NCBI RefSeq assembly: GCF_028737215.1
Contig: NZ_JAQZAM010000025.1
Span: 1-64,000 of the forward strand
Direction of reading: 5' to 3'
From: Actinomycetospora chibensis
Lineage (GTDB): Bacteria > Actinomycetota > Actinomycetes > Mycobacteriales > Pseudonocardiaceae
Length of the DNA stretch: 64,000 bases
In this document: piece by piece, positions 44,360-52,727 of the stretch
Layout of the letters: each line of letters opens with the position of its first letter
Position numbering within the stretch: the stretch's first letter is position 1
Position numbers and translations under genes: made by a program
Notes under the pieces: generated by a model
Told to the model about the DNA's origin: nothing
What the model saw: only the letters and a program-made list of their open reading frames with translations
Databases searched by the model: none

Positions 44360-45432
44360 CTACGCCACGGTAGTGCCGCCCGAGTGGCGATCCGGTGCGC
44401 ATTCGGGCGACGAGCAGCGTCCGCGAGCAGCACCAGGGCGCCCGGAGCGCACGAGATCAGGGCGAGGACGCCGTAGACGACGGCCGTCGCGAGCCCCTGG
44501 CCCGGGGCGAGGCCGACGGCGGCGAAGGCGACGGCCGCCACCGCCTCCCGCGGGCCCCAGCCGCCGACCGTCAGGGGCACCGACATCGCCAGGAGCGCCA
44601 CGGTGAGGAGCGGGAGCAGCTGCCCCAGGGGGGCGGTGACCCCGGCCGTGCGGGCGGCGACGACGAACAGCGCGAGCAGCCCGGCGAGCGCCACCAGCGA
44701 GAGCAGGACGACGGCGGGCGCGGTGCGCCACCGGCCGAGGCCCTCGCGGACGTCGCGCATCGCCGCGACGAGCCCGAGGCGCCACCGCGCCGCGCGGCGG
44801 GCGGTCCAGAGCCAGCCGACGACGCCGGCGACGAGGAGGACCACGCCGGCCGCGACGAAGCCGAGCCCGGGGCCGACGACGGCGTGCACCACGGCGGGCT
44901 GCGCGAACAGCACGGCGGCGCCGACGGCGACGACCACGACCTGGCCGGCGACACGCTCGATCACCACGGCGCGCGCGCCGCGTCCGTCGCCGGGACGGTG
45001 GTGACGCACGGCGCGGTGCACGTCGCCGAGCACGCCGGCGGGCAGCAGCGAGTTGAGCAGCGTCGCGCGGTACGCGTCGGCGGTGGCATCGCCCAGCGGC
45101 AGCGTCAGCCCGACGCCGCGGGCGACGACGCACCAGCGGGCGGCGCCGGCGACGGTGGTGAGCGCGCCGAGCAGGAGCGCGGCGGCGACCACCGGCCCGG
45201 AGATCCCGGCGAGCGCCTCGACCACGCCGCCGGCGCCCAGGCGCACGACGAGCAGGACGGGGAGGCCGAGGCCGACGACGAGGCGGATCACGGTGCCGAG
45301 GCTAGGCATCCGGCGGGGTGCGGGAATCGCCTTCGGAGAATGAGGGGCGGCGGTCTCGGGGCTGGTGCGGGGAACGGGGACGTCGATCGTCGGGGGCGGG
45401 GTCGAGCAGGTCACGGGCGCGGGGAGCGTCAC
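44308..45432 (-). CDS. lysylphosphatidylglycerol-synthase-type (AglD/YbhN) membrane protein
   Basis: 374 aa with about eight membrane segments. Family signs are LLPAGVLGDVHRAVRH (the LPA-G-xx-D element near the first third), AVVIERVAGQVVVVAVGA and PLTVGGWGPREAVAAVAFA. Members are thought to be flippases or partners of lipid and glycolipid synthesis; only the MprF subset adds lysine, and no synthetase domain is present here. The start is uncertain: GTG at 45432 gives a Pro-rich leader, ATG at 45309 starts directly before the first helix. Its end overlaps the histidine phosphatase gene by 52 bases. Confidence 0.8.
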   Translation of the reverse strand: MTLPAPVTCSTPPPTIDVPVPRTSPETAAPHSPKAIPAPRRMPSLGTVIRLVVGLGLPVLLVVRLGAGGVVEALAGISGPVVAAALLLGALTTVAGAARWCVVARGVGLTLPLGDATADAYRATLLNSLLPAGVLGDVHRAVRHHRPGDGRGARAVVIERVAGQVVVVAVGAAVLFAQPAVVHAVVGPGLGFVAAGVVLLVAGVVGWLWTARRAARWRLGLVAAMRDVREGLGRWRTAPAVVLLSLVALAGLLALFVVAARTAGVTAPLGQLLPLLTVALLAMSVPLTVGGWGPREAVAAVAFAAVGLAPGQGLATAVVYGVLALISCAPGALVLLADAARRPNAHRIATRAALPWRRCSPSSAMVRVRPTPAG

Positions 45433-45523
45433 GTCGAATCAGTCCAGTGGGGAGCTGGGGAGCGGGTGGTCCGAGGTCGAGCGGGTGGTGCGGGTTCGGG
45501 GTAGGGGTGTCAGGCAGGGGGTG

Positions 45524-46453
45524 TCAGGGCAGGGCCAGCAGGTCGAGGTGGCCGACGTGGACGCGCAGCCGGCCCTGCTCGGCGGCCTCGAGGCGTCGGT
45601 CGAGGTAGGCGTCGGCGTGCCGCGCAAGGTCGGGGTCCTGCGCGACGGCCGCCGACACCCAGCCGTGCAGCCAGGCGACGGCGAGGTCGACGTCGTCGAG
45701 CCCGAGCTGCCAGGGGCTGGTCCGGGAGACGACGTGGGCGCCGCGGCGGGCGAAGGCCCGCTCCGCGACGTCCGGGGCGGAGGGGCCGAGCAGCCGGCGG
45801 CCGTCGACGACCCGCTGCTGGTGGGCGTCGAAGGCCGCGGCCATGGAGACGTCGCGCGCCTCCGCGGGCTCGAGGCGGACCTGGCCGACCACGCTGAGCG
45901 TCAGCAGCGCGGCGCAACCGGCGCCGACGCACGCGGCGGCGACGGCCTCGACCTCCTCGGCGGTGAGCACGTCGAGCAGGGCCGACGCGGTGACCAGGTC
46001 GATCCCGGCGAGGTCGTCGGCGGTGAGCGTGGTGATGTCGACCGCGCGGGTCTCGGCGGTCACGGGCGAGCGGTCGCGGGCCCGGGCGGGGAGGTTCGCG
46101 GCGGCGTGGGCGAGCAGGTCGGGGTCGCGGTCGGCGAGCACCCAGTGCTGCGGGCCGGGCAGGCGGGGCGCGAGCCAGCGCGCCATCGACCCCGTGCCGG
46201 AGCCGAGGTCGAGGATCCGCCCGACGGCAGGGTGACCGGCGCGGAGGTCCTCGACGAGATCGACCGCGCGGGCCTCGGCGTCGGCGGGCTCGCGCAGGGC
46301 GAGCCAGTCGGGCGCCGCGGGGGCGCCGGGCCGGGTGTGGCCCGGGGCGGGGTGGCGGGGGCCGGGGAGTCCCCCGCTCAGCTCGGGGCGCGCAGATCCG
46401 TCAGCACCTGCTGCACCCGTTGCGAGGTCTGCGTCCACGTCGAAAGAGTGCAA
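45524..46453 (-). CDS. class I SAM-dependent methyltransferase
   Basis: About 309 aa. SAM motif I is ILDLGSGTGSMARWLAPRL, with an acidic LADRDPDLLAHAA and a later IDLVTASALLDVLTAEEVEA (motif IV/post region). Followed by LTLSVVGQVRLEP and a C-terminal helical part. The first codon at 46453 is TTG; a GTG at 46438 is equally possible. The first 50 residues look disordered. It overlaps the end of the upstream glycosyltransferase gene by 76 bases on the same strand, strong evidence of a single operon. Acceptor unknown; a glycolipid or sugar alcohol is plausible from context. Confidence 0.75.
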   Translation of the reverse strand: MHSFDVDADLATGAAGADGSARPELSGGLPGPRHPAPGHTRPGAPAAPDWLALREPADAEARAVDLVEDLRAGHPAVGRILDLGSGTGSMARWLAPRLPGPQHWVLADRDPDLLAHAAANLPARARDRSPVTAETRAVDITTLTADDLAGIDLVTASALLDVLTAEEVEAVAAACVGAGCAALLTLSVVGQVRLEPAEARDVSMAAAFDAHQQRVVDGRRLLGPSAPDVAERAFARRGAHVVSRTSPWQLGLDDVDLAVAWLHGWVSAAVAQDPDLARHADAYLDRRLEAAEQGRLRVHVGHLDLLALP

Positions 46454-47400
46454 CGCCGAGATCTCGCTGAGATCTGTCGCCCATTGCGATGCGCATGATC
46501 GGCGAACCAGCGGTGTAGTCCTGCGACGAGTGCGGGAACATCCTCAGCAGAAACTAAGATTCCGGCGCCGTCGAGGGTCTCGGGCAGCCCGCCGGCGTCG
46601 CTCGCCATGACGGGGATGCCCCGCGCGAGCGCCTCCGTCACCACCATCCCGTACGTCTCGACCCGCGAGGGCGCGACGAGGAGATCGGTCGCGTCCCAGG
46701 TCCTGTCCAGGTCAACGCCGGAGAGGGGTCCGGGGTGACGGATCCGGTCTCCCAGACCGTGCCGGGTGATGCTGGCACGCAGGTCGGCGACGAAGGTGGG
46801 GGCGCGCCGGGTGGGGCCGACGAGGTCGAGGGTCCACGGGTGCTCCGGAAGCGTGGCGAGGGCCTCGACGAGCAGGTCCTGCCCCTTGGTGGGCGTCACG
46901 GCGCCGAGGCAGAGCAGGCGGTGCGCGCCGTCGGTGCCGGTGGCGAGCGGGGCGGGGTCGACGCCGGGGACGGCGACGGCGACCCCGTCGAGGCCGTGGC
47001 GCGCGTGGAGGCGCCGCGCCGCCCAGGGACTCGTCGCGAGAACGGCCCCGGCGGCGCGCAGCACCGCGCCATCGCCGGCGTCGAGGTCGGGCGCCTCCTC
47101 GCCGAGGGGCAGGTGCACGAGCACCGCGAGGGGGCGGCGCGCGGCGCGCGGGACGACGATCTCCGGCACCCCGCACGCCACCAGCCCGTCGAGCAGCACC
47201 GGGCCGTCGCCGTCGGCGAGCACCGCGTCGAGCTCCCGGCGGGCCGCGTCGTCGGGTCGCGGCCAGGTGCCCGCGACCTGCGCGTCGCGCACGGCCACCC
47301 CGTCGGCACGCAGCCCCTCGATGAGCCGCGCGTCGTAGACGTCACCCCCGCTGACGAGGGCGGGGTCCGCCACCGGTCTCACGAAGGTCACCGCGCGCAC
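46378..47400 (-). CDS. family 4 glycosyltransferase
   Basis: 340 aa from GTG at 47400. GT-B fold: N-terminal VRPVADPALVSGGDVYDARL (donor-side loop GGDVYD), then LLCLGAVTPTKGQDLLVEAL, LVGPTRRAPTFVADL, and VAPSRVETYGMVVTEALARG with the family E-x7-E. It is most like enzymes that glycosylate lipids or sugar alcohols, with no membrane anchor. The ATG at 47433 lies inside the 46-base palindrome and is rejected as a start. The last 70 bases overlap the methyltransferase gene. Confidence 0.82.
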   Translation of the reverse strand: MRAVTFVRPVADPALVSGGDVYDARLIEGLRADGVAVRDAQVAGTWPRPDDAARRELDAVLADGDGPVLLDGLVACGVPEIVVPRAARRPLAVLVHLPLGEEAPDLDAGDGAVLRAAGAVLATSPWAARRLHARHGLDGVAVAVPGVDPAPLATGTDGAHRLLCLGAVTPTKGQDLLVEALATLPEHPWTLDLVGPTRRAPTFVADLRASITRHGLGDRIRHPGPLSGVDLDRTWDATDLLVAPSRVETYGMVVTEALARGIPVMASDAGGLPETLDGAGILVSAEDVPALVAGLHRWFADHAHRNGRQISARSRRCTLSTWTQTSQRVQQVLTDLRAPS

Positions 47401-47430
47401 CGCCCCAGCATGCCGAGGGTGCGCTCCGCG

Positions 47431-47476
47431 CATGTGAGCACTTTCGGGTGCTGGAGCACCCGAAAGTGCTCACATG
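47431..47476. repeat. perfect 46-base palindrome between convergent-side genes
   Basis: Two perfect 22-base arms (beginning CATGTGAGCACTTTCGGG) around a GG centre. It sits just before the start of the glycosyltransferase gene and 16 bases from the stop of the penicillin-binding protein gene, both minus strand. It could form a very stable hairpin and act as terminator for the PBP gene, as an operator, or be a dispersed palindromic repeat family. Confidence 0.75.
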
Positions 47477-47491
47477 GGGCGCAGCCCCACC

Positions 47492-49753
47492 TCAGCGCGG
47501 GGGACCCGGCGGCGGGGTGAGGCGACCCGAGGAGGTCGTCAGCGTCACCGTCTGTCCCTCGACGGCCCCGCCGATCGGGTCCTCCCCGACCACCGTGCCG
47601 GCCGGGGCCCGGCTGTCGACCGGCGCCACCGCCACCGCGAAGCCCGCGCCCCGCAGCGCCGCGGTCGCCTGATCGGCGGGCTCGCCGATCACCGACGGGA
47701 TCGTCGTCAGCCGCCCGCCGGTGACGAACCGCGGGTCGGGCGTGGGCAACGGCTGGACCGGGCCGCTCCCGAGGATCGGCGTCACGGCGCGGTACCAGGT
47801 CCGGGCGGGCGTGGTCCCGCCGAAGAGGTTGCCCGTCCCGCACGACGTCGGGGGCGCGCCGGTGCAGATCGGGCGCGGCGACGACGAGTCGTCGAACGTG
47901 ATCGCCGCCGCCGCGAGCGACGGTGTCGCGGCGACGAACGCGGCCGACTCCGAGGTCTGGGTGGTGCCGGTCTTGGCGGCGATCGGCCGGTTCCAGCCGG
48001 CCGCCGCCGCCGCGGCGGCCGAGGTCCCGCCGGGCTGGTCGTCCTTCGACAGCCCGGTCATCTCGGTGTCGGCCAGGGGTCCCGGCACCGCCTGCTCGCA
48101 CGCCGCCTCGTGCACCGGCACCGCCCGCCCGGTCTCGTCCGTCACCGAGGTGACGGGGCTGGGCGGGCACCAGACGCCGTGGCTCGCGAGCGTCGCGCCG
48201 ACGTTGGCGAGCTCGAGCGAGCTGGTCGGCGCGACGCCGAGGGTGAACGACGCCTGGTTCTGCGCCGTGACCGTGTCCGCGATCGACGGCTGTCCCGGGC
48301 CGGGCGACTCGGCGAGCGACCGCATCCCCAGCCGGACCGCCATGTCGACCACCGGCGCGATCCCGGTGGTCTCCTCGAGCTTGACGAAGGCGGTGTTCGG
48401 CGACTGCGCGAGGGCGTCCTGCAGGGTCATCTGCGGCGGATAGTCGCCGTCGTTGGACACGACGAAGCCCGGGGTCAGCGGTGAGGCGTAGCCGTTGCCG
48501 GGGACCGGGATCACGGTGTCGATCCCCCCGCCCTGCGCGAGGTAGGCGGACGAGGTGAAGATCTTGTAGACCGACCCCGCGCCGAGGTTCTCGGGCGTGC
48601 CGGGCAGGTCGTAGGTGGTCTGCTGCTGCGACGCGTCGAGCCCGTAGCCGCGGTTGGCGACCATCGCGGTGACACGGTGGGCGTCCGCCCCCGGCGCGAC
48701 GATCGAGAGCACGTCGGCGACGTGCGGCTGGGTGGATGGCACCTCGGCGTCGACGGCGGACTTGGCCTGCTCCGTCGCGGCGCGGTTCATCGTCGTGCGC
48801 ACGGTGTAGCCGCCGCGCCGCAGCTCGTCGGCGCTGATCCCGCTGCGGGCGAGGTCGTCGAGGACGTACGAGCAGAAGAACCCCGCGTCGCCCGCGCCGA
48901 GGCAGCCCTCCGTGGGGCCGTGCAGCGCCGGGCCGACGCCGAGGGGCGCCGCGGTGGCCTCGGCGGCCTGCGCGGGGGTGATGGCGCCCTGCTGCGCCAT
49001 CTGATCGATCACCACGTTGCGCCGCGCCGTTGCGGCCGCGGGGTGGCGCACCGGGTCGTCCTGGGCCGGGCTCTGCACCATGCCGGCCAGGAGCGCCGCC
49101 TGCGGCACGGTCAGGCGGTCGGCGGTGGTGTCGAAGTAGGTGCGGGCGGCGGCCTGGACCCCGAACGCCTGGTTCCCGAAGGAGACGACGTTGAGGTACC
49201 AGGTGAGGATCTGGGCCTTGGGCACGCCGTGGTCGAGCTGCTCGGCGACCTCCGCCTCGCGCACCTTCCGCCCGAGGTCCGGCGCCGTCGCGCGCAGCTG
49301 CTCCGCCGGCGTCCGCGCCGCGACGTACTCGTCGTAGTTCTTGACGTACTGCTCGGTGAGCGTCGAGGCGCCCTGGGTCGCGCCGCCGGTGCTGTTGTTC
49401 ACGAGCGCCCGCACCACCCCGCGGGCGTCGAGCCCGGACTCCACGAAGAAGCGGCGGTCCTCGATCGCGACGATCGCCGCCTTCATGGCCGTCGAGATCC
49501 GATCCGACGCCACGACCTGGCGGTCCTGGTCGTAGAGGTAGGCGATCGGCGCGCCGGCGTCGTCGGTGATCGTCGTGACCGAGGGCATCTGCCCGGTCAG
49601 CACCCCGGGCGTCGTCGCCTCGACGCCGCCGACGGCCTGCCCCGCGAGGTGCCCCAGACCTCCGACGACGGGGTACGCGAGACCGGCGAGCAGCAGGCCG
49701 CCGATCACCGCGATCCCCACGAGTCGCGATCCGAGGGCCACCGATCTCCGCAC
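47492..49753 (-). CDS. class A penicillin-binding protein with C-terminal PASTA domain
   Basis: 753 aa bifunctional cell-wall synthase. One N-terminal membrane helix (about 10-30), a GT51 transglycosylase domain (about 60-270) with AIEDRRFF (catalytic Glu98), and ATQGASTLTEQYVKN, then a transpeptidase domain with SVYK (Ser394, Lys397), SPN (451-453) and KTGTT (594-598). A PASTA domain (683-743) at the end senses or binds wall fragments. GTG at 49753. It polymerises and cross-links peptidoglycan outside the membrane. The alanine-rich loop (AAAAAAAG) just before KTGTT is unusual. An L,D-transpeptidase gene lies divergently upstream. Confidence 0.92.
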   Translation of the reverse strand: MRRSVALGSRLVGIAVIGGLLLAGLAYPVVGGLGHLAGQAVGGVEATTPGVLTGQMPSVTTITDDAGAPIAYLYDQDRQVVASDRISTAMKAAIVAIEDRRFFVESGLDARGVVRALVNNSTGGATQGASTLTEQYVKNYDEYVAARTPAEQLRATAPDLGRKVREAEVAEQLDHGVPKAQILTWYLNVVSFGNQAFGVQAAARTYFDTTADRLTVPQAALLAGMVQSPAQDDPVRHPAAATARRNVVIDQMAQQGAITPAQAAEATAAPLGVGPALHGPTEGCLGAGDAGFFCSYVLDDLARSGISADELRRGGYTVRTTMNRAATEQAKSAVDAEVPSTQPHVADVLSIVAPGADAHRVTAMVANRGYGLDASQQQTTYDLPGTPENLGAGSVYKIFTSSAYLAQGGGIDTVIPVPGNGYASPLTPGFVVSNDGDYPPQMTLQDALAQSPNTAFVKLEETTGIAPVVDMAVRLGMRSLAESPGPGQPSIADTVTAQNQASFTLGVAPTSSLELANVGATLASHGVWCPPSPVTSVTDETGRAVPVHEAACEQAVPGPLADTEMTGLSKDDQPGGTSAAAAAAAGWNRPIAAKTGTTQTSESAAFVAATPSLAAAAITFDDSSSPRPICTGAPPTSCGTGNLFGGTTPARTWYRAVTPILGSGPVQPLPTPDPRFVTGGRLTTIPSVIGEPADQATAALRGAGFAVAVAPVDSRAPAGTVVGEDPIGGAVEGQTVTLTTSSGRLTPPPGPPR

Positions 49754-49983
49754 GGAGGTTCATCATCCGCCGGCAGCCTGAGCCGGGTGTGAACGCGCGG
49801 TCGTCACCCGATCGAGCGGGAGGGAAAGCGTGCCGTCGACGCGTCGACCGTCGGGATGCGGGTTACCCGGGTGGCGACCGACGCCGTGGGCTCCCCCATG
49901 ACGATCGCCCGGGACACCGTCGTGAGACGGTCCCCGCCGATCCACCACGGCCGACCGTCGACCCCGACGACTTGGAGTCCCCG

Positions 49984-50490
49984 ATGGCCCGGCACCGCCG
50001 GACGTCCGACCGTGCCCGCACCGCGCGAGCGGTCCTCGCACCGATCGGACTGGCCGCCGTCAGCGCCGTGGGGGCCTCGCCCCTCGCGCTGGCAGCACCC
50101 ACCGCTCCCGCCCCGTCCGCGGTGGGTCAGGGCGACGCCGTCCCCTGCACCGACACCGCCGACGTCTGCGTCGACCTCAGCGAGAACAAGGCGTGGCTCG
50201 CCGACGACGGCGTCGCCACCGGTGACGCGATGACGATCACGTCCGGCTCGCCCGCGGACCCGACGCCCACCGGGACGACGACGGTGCAGCGCAAGGAGCG
50301 CCACCACGTCAGCCAGGAGAACCGGGACGCGCCGATGCCGTACTCGATCTTCTTCGACGACGAGGGCCGGGCGTTCCACAGCGGCGACACGGCCGGTACC
50401 TCGCACGGGTGCATCCACCTCGAGGTCGAGGACGCCCGCGCGGTGTTCGCGGCCCTCGACATCGGCGACGAGGTGCAGATCCGGCAGTGA
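49984..50490 (+). CDS. short L,D-transpeptidase (YkuD)
   Basis: 168 aa exported enzyme. An RR-containing signal (about 5-38, ending ALA) precedes the YkuD domain: His132 in AFHSGDTAG and SHGC (140-143) with catalytic Cys143, preceded by PYSIFFDDEG. It makes 3-3 cross-links in peptidoglycan or anchors proteins to it. It lacks the Ig-like domains of mycobacterial Ldt proteins and is therefore a minimal form. ATG at 49984 with TGGAG upstream; longer in-frame codons belong to a shadow. It diverges from the PBP gene. Confidence 0.87.
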   Translation: MARHRRTSDRARTARAVLAPIGLAAVSAVGASPLALAAPTAPAPSAVGQGDAVPCTDTADVCVDLSENKAWLADDGVATGDAMTITSGSPADPTPTGTTTVQRKERHHVSQENRDAPMPYSIFFDDEGRAFHSGDTAGTSHGCIHLEVEDARAVFAALDIGDEVQIRQ

Positions 50491-50495
50491 CTCGG

Positions 50496-50531
50496 GAGTG
50501 CGTGTCCGTGCCCCGGCACGGACACGCACTC
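50496..50531. terminator. bidirectional stem-loop terminator
   Basis: Perfect 16-bp stem GAGTGCGTGTCCGTGC / GCACGGACACGCACTC with a CCCG loop, between the convergent ends of the L,D-transpeptidase gene (50490) and the pterin-synthase-like gene (50530). The right arm overlaps the latter's stop codon by two bases. Confidence 0.8.
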
Positions 50532-50931
50532 ACGAGAGCGTCAGCTCGAAGCTCGCCGACGCCACGTGGGACTCGTGCAGGGTCACGGCGATGCTCGCGA
50601 GGCTCCGGCCGCCCTCGCCCAGGCTTCCGTCGCCCGCGCGGGCGCCGAGGCGCTCGGCGATGACCTTCGCGAGGTACTCGGTGGTCGTGTTGACGCCCGC
50701 GAAGTCCGGGTGCTCGTCGAGGTTGCGGTAGGTGAGGTCGGCGAGGGCCGTGTGCAGCTCCTCGGTGGCCCGGCCGATGTCGACGACGATGTTGTCGGCG
50801 TCGAGCTCGGCCCGCCGGAACGTCGCGTCGACGACGAAGGTCGCGCCGTGCAGCGCCTGCGCCGGCCCGAACACCGCCCCGGTGAAGCTGTGGGCGATCA
50901 TGATGTGGTCGCGGACGGTGACGGCGAACAT
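50530..50931 (-). CDS. 6-pyruvoyltetrahydropterin synthase / QueD family protein
   Basis: 133 aa, the full tunnelling-fold length. Metal and catalytic motifs: His14 in [19 protein letters not shown] with His28, the GADAxN-like [41 protein letters not shown] and a late [11 protein letters not shown] with His. The expected catalytic Cys near the first His is not obvious ([16 protein letters not shown] has none), so activity may differ from QueD or PTPS. No other queuosine or folate genes are nearby; the context is a set of lipid/glycan genes, where such homologues are linked to unknown biosynthesis. ATG at 50931. Confidence 0.82.
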   Translation of the reverse strand: MFAVTVRDHIMIAHSFTGAVFGPAQALHGATFVVDATFRRAELDADNIVVDIGRATEELHTALADLTYRNLDEHPDFAGVNTTTEYLAKVIAERLGARAGDGSLGEGGRSLASIAVTLHESHVASASFELTLS

Positions 50932-50976
50932 GCGGACTCCTCGTCGACGGGTACGCGCCCCATCACATCAGCCCGG

Positions 50977-51204
50977 TCAGACCAGCGCGGCGACCACCGC
51001 GACGGTCACGCCCACGGCGAGCACGGCGAGGAAGAGCCACAGGTCGCCGATCAGGCGCCCGCGCCAGGAGACCTCGGGGGACGACGGCGCGGCGACCGGC
51101 AGCGAGCGGACCTGGGGCACCGGCGCGTCCGGGATGCGGGAGATCACGCGCACCGGCCGGGGGACGCGACCCGTGGAGGCCGCCGACGAGGTGGTCACGG
51201 ACAT
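50977..51204 (-). CDS. small membrane protein
   Basis: 75 aa. A Pro/Arg/Ser-rich N-terminal half (VPRPVRVISRIPDAPVP) and one C-terminal membrane helix (about 54-74, LWLFLAVLAVGVTVAVVAAL). No family recognised. ATG at 51204 with GGGAG upstream. Lies 45 bases upstream of the pterin-synthase-like gene on the same strand and may be its operon partner. Confidence 0.5.
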   Translation of the reverse strand: MSVTTSSAASTGRVPRPVRVISRIPDAPVPQVRSLPVAAPSSPEVSWRGRLIGDLWLFLAVLAVGVTVAVVAALV

Positions 51205-51388
51205 GACGGTCTCCCGAGGACGGAACGGCGGAGCCTGACGGCGGAGGGTGACGGCGACGCCGCCCTGCCTGGTGCTCACCGACACAGAGAACCTGGCCAC
51301 GTGACTGTAGGCAACGTCCATGTCGTCAAACGGACCGGGGTTGGGCCGAACCGGTGACGGCCGCTCGACGCGCGGTCGTCGAGAGCGC

Positions 51389-51634
51389 CTAACCGCAGCC
51401 GCACGCTCCGCCGCAGCAGCCGCCGCCACCGCCACCCGGAGGCGAGGCCATGGCCCGCGGCGTGCCGGTCGGCTGGGCCGTCCGGGCCTTGCCGCCGAGG
51501 CCGACGGTGTTCAGCAGCTTCACCGTGTCGTCGTGACCGGTGGGGCAGGGGGCCGGGTCGCTCGCCGCGCTCATCGGCCGGTCGACCTCGAAGGTCGACG
51601 CGCAGGTCCGGCAGCGGAACTCGTAGCGCGGCAT
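51389..51634 (-). CDS. FmdB-family zinc-ribbon protein
   Basis: 81 aa. MPRYEFRCRTCASTFEV with Cys8 and Cys11, and a second metal pair near CPTGHDD, is the FmdB/CxxC_CxxC_SSSS family layout; the end is a Gly/Cys-rich run (GGGGCCGGACGCG) common in these proteins. Often transcribed next to mechanosensitive channel or formamidase genes, not seen here. Small regulatory or structural zinc protein of unknown role. ATG at 51634. Confidence 0.72.
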   Translation of the reverse strand: MPRYEFRCRTCASTFEVDRPMSAASDPAPCPTGHDDTVKLLNTVGLGGKARTAQPTGTPRAMASPPGGGGGGCCGGACGCG

Positions 51635-51722
51635 GGACCGCAGCCTACGAACCCGGAGTTCTGGCGCATAGGAGCAGCGAGCATCCGGCGGAGCACGCCG
51701 AGAGGGGGTTCGTCACCACGGG

Positions 51723-52688
51723 TCAGTAGCGAACGCGCACCCCCAGGCCCGGGCGCTCGCCGGCGGCGAGGGCCGGGAGCACGTCCGGGAGGTCGTCGAA
51801 CGCGCAGGTGTCGGTGATCAGCGCGTCGAAGCGCGGGTCGGCGAGCAGGCGCAGGGCGAGCGCGAGGCGGTCGCGGAGACTCCACCGGGGCCGGCGGGCC
51901 GGGGCGACCTGGCCCACCTGGCTGGCGCGGATCGCAAGGCGCCGCGAGTGGAAGGCCTCGCCCAGCGGCACGCGGGGCGCGCGCTCGCCGAACCACGACA
52001 TCTCGATCACCTCGCCCTCGTCGCCGAGGAGCTCCAGCGACCGCGCGAGCCCGGCCTCGGTGGCGCTGGCGTGCAGCACGAGGTCGCACTCCCCCGTCGC
52101 GGCGTCCGGGGTCGCGAACCCGACGCCCAGCGCGTCGGCCACCGCGCGCCGGGATCCGTCGACGTCGACGAGCTCGACGCGCACCCCGGGGAACGTCGCG
52201 AGCACCCCCGCCACCGACGCCCCGACCATCCCGGCGCCGACCACGGCGATGCGGTCGCCCACGCGTGGCGCGGCGTCCCAGAGGGCGTTGACCGCGGTCT
52301 CGACGGTGCCGGCGAGCACCGCACGCTCGGGCGGGACGCCGTCCGGCACCTCGACCACCATCGACGCCGGCACGCGGAAGCGCTCCTGGTGGGGGTGCAG
52401 GCAGAACACGGTCCGCCCGGGGCCGGGCCCCTCCTCGACCACACCCACCGCGAGGTAGCCGTAGATCACGGGGCCCGGGAAGTCGCCGGACTGGAAGGGC
52501 GCGCGCATGCGCTCGTGCTGGCTCGAGGGCACCTCGCCGCGGAACACCAGCGTCTCGGTGCCGCGGCTCACGGCGGAGTACAGGGTGCGGACGACGACGT
52601 CGTCGGGCCCCGGATCGGGCAGCGGGACCTCGACGATGCTCGCCCGGCCGGGTGATTCGACCCGGAACGCCCGTGTCGTGCCGGTCAT
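51723..52688 (-). CDS. medium-chain zinc-type dehydrogenase
   Basis: 321 aa. MDR fold: SAVSRGTETLVFRGEVPSSQ near the N-terminus, GPVIYGYLAVGVVEEG, then the NAD(P) loop IAVVGAGMVGASVAGVLA and acidic VELVDVDGSRR. The catalytic zinc Cys of classic alcohol dehydrogenases is replaced (VSRGTE), the same pattern as in BchC-like relatives, so it may not use a zinc for catalysis. Divergent from the CDP-alcohol/LtaS-like fusion with a 39-base gap, so the two share a promoter region. It could oxidise or reduce the alcohol that the fusion protein uses; that is an inference from position. Confidence 0.78.
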   Translation of the reverse strand: MTGTTRAFRVESPGRASIVEVPLPDPGPDDVVVRTLYSAVSRGTETLVFRGEVPSSQHERMRAPFQSGDFPGPVIYGYLAVGVVEEGPGPGRTVFCLHPHQERFRVPASMVVEVPDGVPPERAVLAGTVETAVNALWDAAPRVGDRIAVVGAGMVGASVAGVLATFPGVRVELVDVDGSRRAVADALGVGFATPDAATGECDLVLHASATEAGLARSLELLGDEGEVIEMSWFGERAPRVPLGEAFHSRRLAIRASQVGQVAPARRPRWSLRDRLALALRLLADPRFDALITDTCAFDDLPDVLPALAAGERPGLGVRVRY

Positions 52689-52727
52689 GGACGACCCTCC
52701 TCACCCCGCGACGATCACGAGGCGGCC

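Noticed and set aside
47401-47433. ATG at 47433 as start of the glycosyltransferase
   Set aside because: It falls inside the 46-base palindrome and has no ribosome site; GTG at 47400 gives the usual N-terminus.
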